Source: Platerodrilus igneus (taxonomy: Eukaryota > Arthropoda > Insecta > Coleoptera > Lycidae). From it: a stretch of 64,000 nucleotides of DNA. A program made the position numbers and the translations under genes. A model generated the notes under the pieces. That model was not told the origin of the DNA and made no database searches. It saw only the letters and a program-made list of their open reading frames with translations. The DNA lies in assembly GCA_036346225.1 (NCBI GenBank), contig JARFIW010000966.1, positions 2,920,501-2,984,500 on the forward strand. The letters run 5' to 3'. Positions within the stretch are counted from its first letter, which is position 1. Each line of letters opens with the position of its first letter. This document shows, piece by piece, positions 11,287-22,379 of this stretch.

Positions 11287-12221
11287 ATGGAGTTTAGACC
11301 GCCTGAACGTTTACAGTTTGAAAGAAATTTAGCAGAAAATTTTAAGCGTTTCAAACAAAATTTTGAAATATACATGCTAGCGACGGGAAAACAGGATAAA
11401 CCCGGTGATGTTAAAGTAGCCATTTTTTTGAATTTAATTGGTGAAGAAGGAGTAGAAGTCTTTAACACCTTGACATTGAGTGATGATGACAAAAAGAAAT
11501 ATGAGAAAGTTTTAGACGAATTGAAAATTATACAAATCCAAGAAAAAATATTGTGTACGAACGGTTTCAGTTTTTCAGCCGAAATCAAGAGGAAGCAGAA
11601 ACTTTTGACCATTTTGTTACTGACTTAAAAAATTTGGCAAAGGCTTGTGAGTTTGGAGATCAACAGGAACCACTAATACGAGATAGAATAGTCTTAGGAA
11701 TCAAAGATAAAAATTTACAAGAAAGACTCTTGGGACGAGAAGATTTAAGTCTAGAAAAGGCAGAGAAAGAATGCAGGTTATCAGAAATAACAAAAATTCA
11801 AGTACGACAAGTACAAGAAGAAACAGTTTACGCTGTAGGAACAAAGACTAAAGAATCTAAAAAATATAATGAAGCAGGAGGATCCATTACAAAGGCTGTA
11901 GCTATAACTAAATTTTTATGTTATAGATGTAAAACGAAACATCGACCACGAGAATGTAAAGCATTTGGACAAACATGCAAAAAGTGTGGGATAAAAAATC
12001 ATTTTGCAGTTGCATGTAGAGCATGGAATGTCAGAGAAGTAAAGGAAAAAGGTGAACTACAAGAAGGAGGTGAATTAGTTATAAGCCCCATTACAAAAAT
12101 AAATGAAATTAGTAAATGTAAGAGTTACAATGGTTGGAGATTGTTAAACTTAATGATGTACCATTTAACTTTAAAATTGTACAGGGTCAGAGGTCAACAT
12201 ATTGCCAAATTAAATGTATAA
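11287..12221 (+). pseudogene. Mag-type gag with two zinc knuckles, one frameshift
   Basis: Gag begins at ATG 11287 (MEFRPPERLQFERNLAENF), the N-terminal matrix/capsid-like part of the lineage. At about 11545 the frame shifts and continues at 11553-12221 with the conserved RDRIVLGIKDKNLQERLL block. Two knuckles follow: CYRCKTKHRPREC (C-x2-C-x3-H-x4-C) and CKKCGIKNHFAVAC (C-x2-C-x4-H-x4-C). The paired knuckles and short spacing are typical of Mag elements. The product would bind element RNA and form the particle. The C-terminal end runs into a degraded protease region whose Asp-Thr-Gly site is not visible. Confidence 0.88.
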
Positions 12222-12299
12222 AAAGTATTTTAACAACTTGCAATTAAGCAAGACAAGTGTAATGTTACAATCTTACGGAATTTAAATTAAAACCCGTAG

Positions 12300-15200
12300 G
12301 TCAATTAAATTTAAATTGTCGGATAGCAGAAGCTGAGGCTAACGAAAAATTTTTAATTGTTAAAGGTGATGCATGTCCAATGTTAGCATTCAAAACATGT
12401 AAAGTATTAAGGTTACTAGGAAATATTCACACAGTAGCACTAGTGACTAAAAAACAAATTTTAAAAAGTATGCAAAGAATTTTATAGATTTGGCAAATTT
12501 TCTGAAAAATGTGAGTCAAAACTAAAACCTAATTTTGAAGCAGTGGCAAAACCTGCTAGAAGGGTGCCATTGAGTTTACAAATGAAGCTAAAAGACAAGT
12601 TAAATCAATTGAAAAAGTTAGAAATTATTAGTAAAGTAGATAATCCAGGGGGGTGGGTTAATAATATTGTAATTATTGAAAAAACATGGTAGTTTGAGGA
12701 TATGTTTAGATCCTCAAGAATTAAACAAGGCAATACAACGTAATTATTATTCAATTCCAACACTAGAGCAGATAACATCAAAATTAGCAGGAAAAAAATA
12801 TTTTACAGTATTGGATTTAAAAGATGGGTATTATCAATGTGAATTAACTGAGAAGTCGAAAGAAATATGTACTTTTAATAGTACAGTAAGTTGTTGCAAA
12901 TTTAATAGATTACCATTTGGCATAGCAATTGCACCAGAATTTTTCAAAAAATAATAGACCAGAATTTTGGGGATATAAAAGGCGTGAGTGTATATTTTGA
13001 TGATATTTTAAAATATGATATGAAACAATTGAAACTGTCATTAACAGAGCAAAAATTTTAAATATTAAATTTAATCCATCTAAAAATCAATATAAGCAAA
13101 ACAGTGTCAAGTATTTAGGACATATATTTTTTGAAGAGGGTGTGAAACCTGATAATGATAGGGTAAAAGCAATAGATAAAATAGAAAATCCTAAAAGTGT
13201 AAACGAATTACAGAGAATTTTAGGCATGGTATATTATTTACATCGTTTTATACCAAATTTGGCGAGTTGACAAGTCGATTAAAAGAACTACTACAAAAGA
13301 ATATACCGTTTAGTTGGCTACCGGGTCATAAAATAGTGTTGAGAATTAAAAAAATTTTAGGGTTAAAACCGGTCTTGGGGAATTTTGATCCGCAAACGAA
13401 TATTACAATTGAAAGGCATGCATCAAAAAACGGTTTAGGATGTGCATTATTGCAAGATAATAGATCGATATATTATGCGTCAAGAAGCTTGAGAGAAACT
13501 GAAGTCTTATTCTCAAATAGAGAAAGAATTTTTAGGGATAGTGTATGCGACAACCAAATTTTACTATTTTATATATGGGAAACCAGTTACTATAATTACT
13601 GATCATAAACCATTGTTAGAAATAATGAATAATGAAATTAGTAGAATTGCATCACATAGGCTTCAAAGGACGAAATTAAAAATAATTAAACATAATATAA
13701 AATTAGAGTATAAATCTGGAAAAGCACTATGTATATCAGACACTTTGTCGAGATCATTTATTACAGAACATGTTGATGATGATCCTGAATTAAGCGAGGT
13801 CATCCATTCACTAGAAAAACACTTACAAATTAGTAAACAAAAAGGGAGAAATTTAAACAAGAAACGGCAGATGATCAAGCACTAACCACAATAATCAAAT
13901 ATATTAATGAAAGGTGGCCCAAAAATTATCATGCACTATCAGAAATAACAAAGCCATACTGGCCTCATAAAAATGACCTAGTGTATGGCAATGGGTTAGT
14001 GTTCTTGGAGGATAGGTTAGTAGTCCCAGAAACATTAATCAATGATATCAAAACTATTATATGAGAATCATATGGAAATGACTAAACAACTGCTAGGGCT
14101 AAAATGAATTTGTTTTGGAACAATATGACGAATAACATAAAAAACTTAATAGAGAAATGCAAAGTATGCGAACAATTTAGAAACAAAAATGTACGAGAAC
14201 CAATGATACCACATCAAATACCTGGTAGACCATTTGCCAAAACTGCCAGTGATATATTGGAATTTGGAAAGATGAACTATTTAGTTATTATAGACTACTT
14301 TTCAAAATGGTTAGAGGTTATTAAAATCGAAAATAAGACAGCTGAATGTTCAATCAATAAATTTAAATTCATATTTTCCACGCATGGTGTACCTGATGAA
14401 ATGGTGTCAGATAATATGCCTTACATGTGATTTTCCAATGCTCCATCCGAAAGTAGTACATTGGCCAGGAAGCGAGTTTTTTTAACCTAAAAAACTTTGA
14501 ATTTTGCCGAACCCTGGCTGTTCCAAGCAAGGTAGGGATCTTTAACGCGCGTGACAACACCCACACACGGGACCTCCATTTTACCTTTCGTCCGAACGAG
14601 GGCGTATTTTTGTGAAAAATGCTCGCCTAACATTTTTCAAGCGGCCCGTGTCGAAATTCGAACTCGAGACCTTGGACGTAGTAGTCACACGCATTCCAAC
14701 TACGCCACGGAGCCGCCCAGATAATATGTCATATAATTCACACAATTTCAGAAAGTTTTTGCACGAATGGGGTTTTAAAATAACAACAAGTAGCCCACAT
14801 TATCCCAAATCAAATGGGCTAGCAGAGAGGGCCGTAGGGATTGCTAAAAGCTTTCTAAGAAAAAGTTTAGATTTAAATTTAAGTTTGTTAGAGTATAGAA
14901 ATATACAAATACAAGGTATTCAATTAGCACCCGCAAATTGCTCATTGGTAAATTACCGTGCTCTAAAATACCGATAGAAGATGTTCAAGAGAAAATTGAG
15001 CAAAAGAGAAAACTGGATAAACAATATTATAATCGACAAGTTAAAGAAAGAGCACCATTTCAGAAAAGAGAAAATGTGGTTATGTTGGAAGGAAAGAGTG
15101 GTTACCTGCTAGAATAGAAGCACAAGCTGACCAACCTAGATCTTATTGGATAAAAGATGAAAAGCAACAGGTGTATAGGAGAAATAGCAGTCAGTTGAGA

Positions 15201-15310
15201 AAGTCCCTTAATGAACCGAAGGTTCAAAATCAAGAACTGAAGAATGAAAGTGAAATAAGATATAACAATCAAAGTGAACAAACAGCAAGACAGAAACAGA
15301 AGAAATAAGG
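12300..15310 (+). pseudogene. Mag-type pol: RT, RNase H and integrase, broken by stops and a SINE
   Basis: RT is spread over frames from about 12540. RRVPLSLQMKLKDKL leads in, 12676-12954 carries HGSLRICLDPQELNKAI, TVLDLKDGYYQCEL and RLPFGIAIAPE, and the catalytic VYFDDIL lies near 12990. RNase H-like sequence (GCALLQDNRSIYYASRSLRE) is at 13267-13602. The integrase zinc-binding remnant CKVCEQF (about 14158) and core VIIDYFSKWLEV (first Asp) precede VSDN (second Asp, 14406-14417). There a SINE splits the gene. After it, SSPHYPKSNGLAERAV carries the catalytic Glu region. The C-terminal PRSYWIKDE segment near 15138 ends the gene. Many frameshifts and stops are present, so it is inactive. Confidence 0.88.
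14408..14730 (-). repeat. SINE family A insertion with 13-bp target duplication
   Basis: The SINE occupies 14421-14717 (297 bp) in minus orientation. The host integrase bases CAGATAATATG(C/T)C occur on both sides (14408-14420 and 14718-14730), so the insertion boundaries are exact. Read on the minus strand it begins GGCGGCTCCGTGGCGTAG, has a Pol III A-box-like TGGCGTAGTTGG and a B-box-like GAGTTCGAATTTC, then a body containing GCGCGTTAAAGATCCC. It matches 19219-19514 along its whole length. The integrase frame resumes directly after it. Confidence 0.95.
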
Positions 15311-15385
15311 GGAATCTCAGAGGAAAAAAGAGTAAGAACATTACCCGCCAGATTTAAAGGCTTTGTAATGTATTAAGGCCATAAG

Positions 15386-15399
15386 TTAAAAAGGGGAGA
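15386..15399 (+). other. Polypurine tract of the Mag-type element
   Basis: AAAAAGGGGAGA lies immediately before the 3' LTR, the position where plus-strand DNA synthesis is primed in LTR elements. Confidence 0.85.
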
Positions 15400-15570
15400 T
15401 GTTATATAGTTAGTTGACATGTAGTAGTTGTGTCACGGAAACTAATAGTTAGACACAGTGAGTGGTTCTGGTGTAAGAGTTCAGTTGTATTGATTATGTA
15501 ATAAATAAATGTAGTTGAAAAGTTTGATTTTAATTTAATAAAGTCCTATCAGCTACACAGATATAAGACA
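15400..15570 (+). repeat. 3' LTR of the Mag-type element
   Basis: This 171-bp repeat is nearly identical to 10980-11150. It is preceded by a polypurine tract and followed by CTATT, the partner of the left flank CTGTT. Confidence 0.93.
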
Positions 15571-16999
15571 CTATTAATATTAATTGTAAATAAACCATTA
15601 TACTCGCAACTAACTCTCTCTATACTTGCACGTGACCGAGTGTAATTGCAATCATCTCGTAGCTGATTGTATTGATAATATTATTAGTAGTAGAACACCA
15701 AATTATTGATGATCGTATACTGTATATAACTAACCTAGGCACTTTCAATAACTAGTCCATAACAACGTGGACTTCTACTGCAGAATTAAAACATTTAAAT
15801 AATTTTACTATTTCGGGTTCAACATGTTTGAAAGCGTATTTAAAAATTTTCATACGCCAAGTTTGTTAACGTGTATACGGCAACCTTTTGAAATACAGTT
15901 CTCCAATTTTTTTAAATAATTTCATACATCTTTGTAGTAACCTATTTATACAAAATTTGCAAAAGAAATTTCTGATCTTTACGTACATTCTCTTAGCTAT
16001 GCATCGTTGTATTTCCGACGTAACGGAAGTTTACTTGTACACGGGTTTATCGAATTTCTTTTTGTACTTGCCGAGGGAAATAAAATCTCCTTGTTTAACT
16101 TCCCTTTGGTCGAAACGTTACGTTTGCAGGGTTTCGTCTAATTTACTCTGAATGTAAATTGTTTTTTTCCTATTCTGTTTGTAGGCTGAATACTGTTTCG
16201 TAACTTTGTTTGACCCAGATTGCAATTTATATAAATTTAAAGGAATTTGACTTTTTAATCTCCTACCTGATAGTTTAAATTACTTTGTTATTGGAACAAG
16301 TACTTGTATTAACTTGTTGAAACACTGAATACATCCAAATCAGGCGCTTGGAAAATATTATACAAATTAAACTAACCACACTATTCCGTTATTGTCTGTT
16401 GAATAAGAAAAACTATTGTTAAAAATACAAGTTTTAGTGAGAAAACATAGGCTGCTTTGGATTCTCTGGTACAAATATTGTTGCGTACCGCTTATTACAA
16501 GGGAAATATAGCTATTATGGTGCGACTCGACTATGCAAGAGAGGGCACACAAAAGCAACCCCTGAGGGGTTGGCCCACGTGATGTCGTGACCCCACTCTA
16601 ATTACAGGTGAAGTACGACGTGAGTGACTTCAGAAGAAATAGTAGACTAAGAAATCAACCTTTAAATTAACAAGGTAGTCGATAAAAGAATGTTGTTCTT
16701 CTTTCAAACTCTGAATTTATTGACAATCCCAGCTAATAATTGACAACTACTTTAAATGGTAAAATAGTTATAATAAAAGCTTTGACCATGCGGGGTGTAA
16801 CGCAGATTTTAACATGATCCATAGAATCTCCAGGATTAAGAAGTTCGTTCAAGAGTATAAAGCGAAATTACTAACGCGCAAGAACTGTGCGACAATAAAA
16901 TTTTGAGAGTAAACATCAAGTAAGCATCAAGCAGTGTTATAGTAGAATTTATTGAGTGACATTACCCTTTGTAACTTTAAAGCTTAGTAAGCTACGTTC
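15571..16999. other. No gene recognised
   Basis: AT-rich sequence with a few short frames (15888-16151 plus; 16558-16367 minus) that show no motif. The stretch before 17000 may hold the 3' end of the non-LTR element that follows, but no tail is visible. Confidence 0.5.
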
Positions 17000-17930
17000 T
17001 CAGTAAGCAACTAGATTGTCTAGGTCACACTGAATGCTAAACCTATCCGCATAAAGGTTTGTGTAGGTAAATAACTTGAGGTCAGTAGCCAAGAGTAAAC
17101 ACTGAGTAGATATAAACACAGAAACAACACAATTTATAAAGAATAAAAATAATTTTGGGCCTAGACGTGATCCTTGAAATATTTTCGAGAAAACGGTAAT
17201 CAATTTTGATTTGTCGCCCCAGATATGTACGTATTGATACCTGTCAGATAAATAGAATGAAATACATTGCAAATACATTCCTCGTATTCCGATGGTGTAC
17301 AGCTTCTCCATCAACAAATTATGACAAACCCTGTGGAAAACTTTGAATATGTTAGTATATAATACATCCACTCGGTTCACTTCTTCAAGCGCCTTAACTA
17401 GGTCATCATGATGTATAAGATTAGTACAAGTTTACCGACCTTTATAAAAGCCATTTTGCTACTTTACTAGGACATGTTTGAATGTATTAAATATCTCACT
17501 GCCAACAATAGATTCAAAGATCTTAGCTATAACAGATTATTGTAAAATTCATCTGTAGTTTTCAATAACATTTTTTTCACAATTTTTGTACACAGGGCAA
17601 AGAGAGGGCCCCTTTAACAGTTGCGAAAACATGCCCAGATCGACGACTTTTGAAATATAACTTTTAGTGGTTCGACCAATGACATACAACAGTCTTTCCA
17701 AAGTATGGAGGGGATCCCATCCAGGCCCGCCCTTAATTTACATCTGAACTACTCAACATGTCAATGATTTCCTGATTAGTGAATATACAAATGACCAGAT
17801 TAGCAGATAATACTCCCAAATTGTATGAGCTTCTGCTGATATTCAGATCTGGTGAACAACAAGAGCTGAAGTGATTTGTAAACGCATCCGCAGTAATTCA
17901 TTCTTTTTGGAATACCCAGCTCTTTCCTAA
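17000..17930 (-). pseudogene. Non-LTR (Jockey/CR1-like) reverse transcriptase relic
   Basis: The 126-residue minus frame 17380-17000 has the RT signatures of LINE elements: YTNIFKVFHRVCHNLL (family DFSKAFDRVNHDLL), FQGSRLGPKLFLFFIN (PQGSxLGPLLFLLFIND) and LLATDLKLF where the catalytic FADD should be. The first Asp of that motif is lost. Upstream on the minus strand, in shifted frames up to about 17800, I can follow GFYKGR (family HGFxKGRST), a decayed NYRPIS region and a segment resembling the family's SLDVNKGPGPDGIPP block. So most of the RT domain is present but frameshifted. The endonuclease and 3' tail were not identified. The assignment to a particular LINE clade is uncertain. Confidence 0.82.
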
Positions 17931-18640
17931 AAGTTCATAGTTAATCATTAAATTTCAAAATGTAAGCATTAATAATATAAACACTTTGAGTTTCAAAAAC
18001 AGTCATTGCGTAACTAAATTCTAATTAAAAGTCTAATATTAAGTAACGTTTTCTTGTCATGTAAATTCATTTGCATATAAAACATACGATCTGGAAAGTT
18101 TATTCAACAATTCTATGCTTTCAAGTATAACTTTAGGTAAAAATGGGTTGATCATTGTTAAGATTATTTTGAATTAATGTCAAGACACACATCTTTAACT
18201 CAGAGCTTCGTTTTACCCTTCAAATTCCAATTTCCAACCGAAAGAATTACCCTGGAAGAAGCAGCTGCGTAACGGTAATATCAAGGTTAACCGCTGTCTA
18301 CCTAAATACGCTAAAAACAAGTGTTAAAAATGTGGGGTTTGTGTGGGATTACTGGACCAGTCGTGGAGTAGATTTGCGCGCTTCAACGCGAACTAATGTT
18401 ATCTTACAAATAAAATGTTACACTCAAATTCAGTTACTTAATTTACAATATTATTTTACTTATTCAAATACATGTTTGCAAGTAAACGTTCAGTCGCTGT
18501 GTAGTGGTGTTTTATTCCTTTAACTAAGTGAACCACAACAGGTCAACGTTTCTAAAATATAACGGTTGATTTCTATACAGTCATAATTGGGTTTACATTC
18601 TACAGTAACTACAAAAATAAATAATTGTAGCACAGAGCTA
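17931..18640. other. No gene recognised
   Basis: AT-rich sequence. A 63-residue plus frame at 18332-18523 has no recognisable motif. Confidence 0.5.
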
Positions 18641-18654
18641 TAACAATCATCATT

Positions 18655-20145
18655 AGGTCTATTCAGTCCTGGAACAGGTTAGACGCGCACCCTCATTGTT
18701 TCCTATTCTGAGCTAACCTACACATTTCCCTGAAATTTGCATAGTCTACATCTACCACTATATGTGTGCGATAGTCTGATCTCGGTCTACCTCTACCTCT
18801 TTTTCCTATCTCTGCTTGTAATATATCCCGTATTATTCTCCAGAAATGCATTAGAACATATCATGCCCTTCTATTTCTCCCATTCGTTTTGTTTTCGACA
18901 GATATCTTTTTTCCTCTACCATTTCTATAACCTATTTGTTATTAACTTTGTCTGTCCATGCTATCATCCTCATACATCTGAAGCACAACATTCCCGAATG
19001 ATTATATCTCTGTCTGCCTGCTTTTCCTACTGCCCCTATTTCATAGACGTTCTGTGCTGTGCTCCACACATATGCTTTCAAAATTTTTCTTCTTGTTTCT
19101 ATGTTTGTTGTCTTTGATCATAGCCGCTATTCTTTCTTGTTATATGTAGTTTGGGCCCTTCTATTGTTTTACAATTATATACTCTATTTCCCAGATATTC
19201 AGTGGTATTTGAAAAGGAGGCGGCTCCGTGGCGTAGTGGTGTGTGTGTGACTACTACGCCCAAGGTCCCGGGTAGGAATCCCGACACGGTCCGCTTGAAA
19301 AATGTTAGACGAGCAGTTTTTACAAAAATACACCCTCGCTCGGATGACAGGTAAAATGGAGGTTCCGTGTGTGAGTGTTGTCACGCACGTTAAAGATCCT
19401 ACATTGTTTGGAACAGCAAGGGTTCGGCAAAATTTCAAATTTTCCACGTAAAAAGAACTCGCTTCCTGGCCAATATAGTACCTTGGGATGTAGCATTGGA
19501 AAGTCAAATCTAGAGTATTTGAAAAGGGATAAGCAGTCTTGACTGCCAAGTTCCCACAGCACTTAAACATTTTCCGAATTAATAGTTTTCTAATATATCC
19601 TTTCGCACAATCAACCTTAGTTGAAAATATTTCACAACCAACACCTGTAGCTCTTAATAATAGTCATCAGGTTTAACTGCACTTATTTTTTTCGTCATTA
19701 AATTTTCTTAGTAGTTTGCTCTATATCACGGAAATTCAGTGGTATGCGAAGGAGACTAAGCAGCCTGTGGCTGCCAAGATCCCCCCACGCTTAGACATTT
19801 GTCGAATTAGTAGTTTTCCAGTAAATTCGTTTGCACAATTAACATTATTTAAGAATATTGCACAACCAATACCTGTAGTTGCTTATAATAATCATCATGT
19901 TTAAAAGTAAAGTGATTTTTTTCGTCATTAGTTTTTCCATCTTGGAACTGGGACGCGTACCTTCATATATTTCTATACTGAGCTAGCCTACACATTCGCT
20001 GAAATTCCCACTATCTGTGTGCTATAGTTTAACCTAGGTCTACTTCTACTTCTCTTTTTTCCTATCTCTGCTTCTAATATATTCCGCACTATTCCTTCAT
20101 GCCTTAATATGTGGCTTAACATCCTATTTCTCCTATTTTTTAATG
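18655..20145 (+). repeat. Dispersed repeat family R1, duplicated blocks
   Basis: Two block types recur. Block A starts CTGGAACAGGTTAGACGCGCACC at about 18675 and recurs as CTTGGAACTGGGACGCGTACC near 19942. Both then run through GAGCTAACCTACACATT-like sequence, a pyrimidine-rich CTCTTTTTCCTATCTCTGC and CTATTTCTCC. Block B starts near ATTCAGTGGTAT at 19199 and 19735 and runs through CAACCAACACCTGTAG and TCATCA. The first block B is interrupted by a SINE. A further block A lies on the minus strand near 58770-58840. No protein coding is evident. The repeat could be an LTR or a LINE untranslated region; I cannot tell which. Confidence 0.7.
19205..19527 (+). repeat. SINE family A, second full-length copy with target duplication
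   Basis: The SINE body is 19219-19514 (296 bp). GTATTTGAAAAGG flanks it on both sides (19205-19217 and 19515-19527). It begins GGCGGCTCCGTGGCGTAG, with an A-box TGGCGTAGTGGT and a weakened B-box GGGTAGGAATCCC. It then has the same body as the copy at 14421-14717, including CACGTTAAAGATCC and CTCGCTTCCTGGCCAAT. It sits inside block B of repeat R1. The neighbouring block B at 19735 lacks it, giving a natural empty site. Confidence 0.95.
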
Positions 20146-20148
20146 TTT

Positions 20149-20166
20149 TGGTGACCCCGACGTGAT
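20149..20166 (+). other. Primer binding site, tRNA-Trp type
   Basis: TGGTGACCCCGACGTGAT is a perfect 18-base match to the tRNA-Trp primer site known from Rous sarcoma virus and from CsRn1/Kabuki-type Ty3/gypsy elements. A gag fragment lies about 390 bases downstream on the same strand, so this marks a remnant of such an element. I could not confirm an LTR ending directly before it. Confidence 0.8.
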
Positions 20167-20475
20167 AGAACGCGCACCTTAACGTTCACTACATTACATT
20201 GGTGATCCCGACAAAGTAGAACACACAACCAACGGGCCATTACAATGGTATCCCCGGCGAAGAACAACGCGCACCTTGACAGTTACTACATTACATTGGC
20301 GACTCCGATAAAGAACACGCAATGGTAACCCCGACAAAATAGCACGCAACCAGACGGTCACTTTACATTACGTTACCACGGTCACTACCTCAACAACCAC
20401 GACAAAGGTTAGCAAGCACCATTTAAACTCGGTCAACACATGGATCACCCCGATTAAGAAATACACGCAATCACT
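20149..20475 (+). repeat. Array of primer-site-like units
   Basis: Units beginning TGGTGACCCCGAC or a close variant start at 20149, 20200, 20246, 20297, 20323 and 20441. Most are followed by a purine-rich AAAGTAGAACACGCAACC-like segment, and several are preceded by CTACATTACAT. Spacings are 51, 46, 51, 26 and 118 bases. The units occupy the leader between the true primer site and gag. Confidence 0.8.
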
Positions 20476-20538
20476 ATACATTGATTACTACATACCCGAC
20501 ACAAGAATAACAGTCGCTACATTAATAAACCGACAAAC

Positions 20539-20905
20539 ATGGAAACTAACGAACACCACGCGCAGGCATCAACCTCCGGCGAAACGGTCAAGAGCCAAAT
20601 TGGATTAACGGAGTTTTAGAGGGCAACGCCAGAGCTATGGTTTCTATGTACGGAAGCTTCATTCGCAGCTTACGGTATACGATCCGAACAAACACGATAT
20701 CGATTGTTACTAGCAAACTTACCCGCTAGTTTGTTAGAGCAATTATCAGCTAAAATCACAACAGTATCAGAACCAATAGTTCGGTTCTTTAGATCACTGG
20801 ATTTCTGAAGCCGTTCCCCGTCCCAGTAATCTAGAACTTCTTGAAGGTGCGCAGGTCATTCAGAACGGGTTAAATATAGATAATTCGACGTTACTGTGGT
20901 AAATT
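20539..20905 (+). pseudogene. CsRn1/Kabuki-like gag fragment
   Basis: A plus-strand frame starts at an ATG at about 20540 (METNEHHAQAST). After a frameshift or stop near 20610 it continues with RATPELWFLCTEASFAAYG and the following RSEQTRYRLLLANLP. That matches the FW-x-DPxLWFxQxExxF and TKFxxVxxxL pattern at the start of Ty3/gypsy capsids. It is interrupted by stops from about 20805 and fades out near 20900. With the tRNA-Trp primer site upstream it identifies a 5' remnant of a CsRn1-like element. No zinc knuckle or pol follows. Confidence 0.7.
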
Positions 20906-21960
20906 TGTATTAGGTAGACAAAGTTGGGTTTTAGGTATGAAGTTAAGTTCCAAAAGTTGTGTGCCGAAAGATCGATTGGTAAAAAAAGTAGAAACACTGT
21001 TGACGTCCTATACATTCCCGTACTGTAAAACTATGCTGTCAATTTTCAAATGGTTTGCAGTAGTGAAAGGGAAACTTGTTCTTATTAATTATTTTATGAG
21101 GAAAGCTTCTAATTGTCTACTGTTTTTTTTAAATATCTAAATAAAAAATAGCAAAATATCTCCAAGCTAATAACTTCGTCTACTATACCTTTTCAAAATA
21201 CATTATTTAGATATTAATTTTTTTTACTTATGTACCAATAAACGTTAGTTAATTTCTGACTGAATTTGCAAAATAATAAATAATAATAAATAATTCAGTC
21301 GATAAATTTTATAGAATTTAAAGTAAATTAGAACATATTTAACAAACCTTGACTGATATCGAAAATAGAAACGCGAAGTAAAATTTATTTTATTTAGCAG
21401 ATAAAAATAGGGGCTGATAAACATTGCGTAAGCCAAGAATTGCTTACTTAGGATATAAAAGGAAATCTGTCTAAGGAGTGTTAGTAAAAGATCGGTGATT
21501 TCGCTTGTCGCTTATGGGATCAAAGTATTGAGATTGGAGATATCCTAGATTGGATTATATAACAAAATGTTTTATTTTGAGAACGCTACAGCCATGCTAG
21601 AAGCTTGATTTTATATATTTGCATTTCGTTTTCCTTCACACGGCAATATGAAACAATTGAGAAAATCCAGTTCCTTGATGTGAAGGGCTATAACTTAATA
21701 TAGTGTATCTTGGTGTGCCTTTTTGAAAACGATATTTCACCAAAATCACTAGCATTGCCATACGATTTTAAAGCTTCATCCAAGAGCAGATTTTTAATCG
21801 CCCACATAGAATCTAAACAAGTTTTACTATGTCGATCAGAATTTAATTATCACTTCAGAGCGTGAGTTTGCAATGGCATGAATTTGCTATAAAAGTTGTT
21901 ACCGAAACCAACAAATTCCACCCCCGTCTTTGTGTTAATTTCATACTATTGTATTTAGTT
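20906..21960. other. No gene recognised
   Basis: AT-rich sequence. Short frames at 20937-21140 (plus) and 21436-21245 (minus) have no motif. There is no sign that the gag fragment continues. Confidence 0.5.
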
Positions 21961-21967
21961 GATAGAA

Positions 21968-22150
21968 ACTAAGGTATTAGTTAATAAGATGAAATAATAA
22001 CTTAGACTTTTTATACATAACCCAAATGATCATTTCAAATTGAGCTAGTAAATGAAAGATGGAAAATATAAGGTCCCGGACAGCTTCGAACTTGTATCAT
22101 CAGCTTTCGCGGCCGATGCGTTTTTCAATTACGCCACTGAGACAGGATAT
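21968..22150 (-). repeat. SINE family B, copy 1
   Basis: Read on the minus strand it has a tRNA-like head (CAGTGGCGTAATTG for the A box, AGTTCGAAGCTGT for the B box). A body follows: TATATTTTCCATCTTTCATT, then CAATTTGAAATGATCATTT, and the end TTATTTCATCTTATTAAC. The same order recurs at 22835-22985 and 33925-34100. The small plus-strand frame over it is not a gene. Confidence 0.8.
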
Positions 22151-22319
22151 GACAATTAGAGAATTATACAAATCTAAATCATGTACGCAACTATACATCA
22201 ACCTAACTTTCAATTACGTGTGGCATTTTTGTCAATCATATTTGACAGTGTCAGGTTTTTGACTTATGTCAGATAAAGACAAATTGCGACGCCCAAAATT
22301 ACAGCTGTAAGACAACTAT

Positions 22320-22321
<2 letters not shown>

Positions 22322-22366
<45 letters not shown>

Positions 22367-22379
22367 GTATATATATTTA
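22322..22379. repeat. (TA)n microsatellite
   Basis: An almost pure TA dinucleotide run with two TG interruptions. Confidence 0.97.

Larger units (their letters stand above)
10980..15570 (+). mobile_element. Mag-lineage Ty3/gypsy LTR retrotransposon, complete but degenerate
   Basis: Two 171-bp LTRs (10980-11150 and 15400-15570), both TGTTATATAG...ATAAGACA, enclose a primer site, gag, pol and a polypurine tract. I count seven differences between the LTRs, so about 96 percent identity, implying an old but recognisable insertion. The flanks are CTGTT on the left (10975-10979) and CTATT on the right (15571-15575), a 5-bp target duplication with one mismatch. The two-knuckle gag and the pol sequence resemble the Mag lineage, known from other K02A2.6-like proteins. 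A SINE at 14421-14717 interrupts the integrase. Confidence 0.93.
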
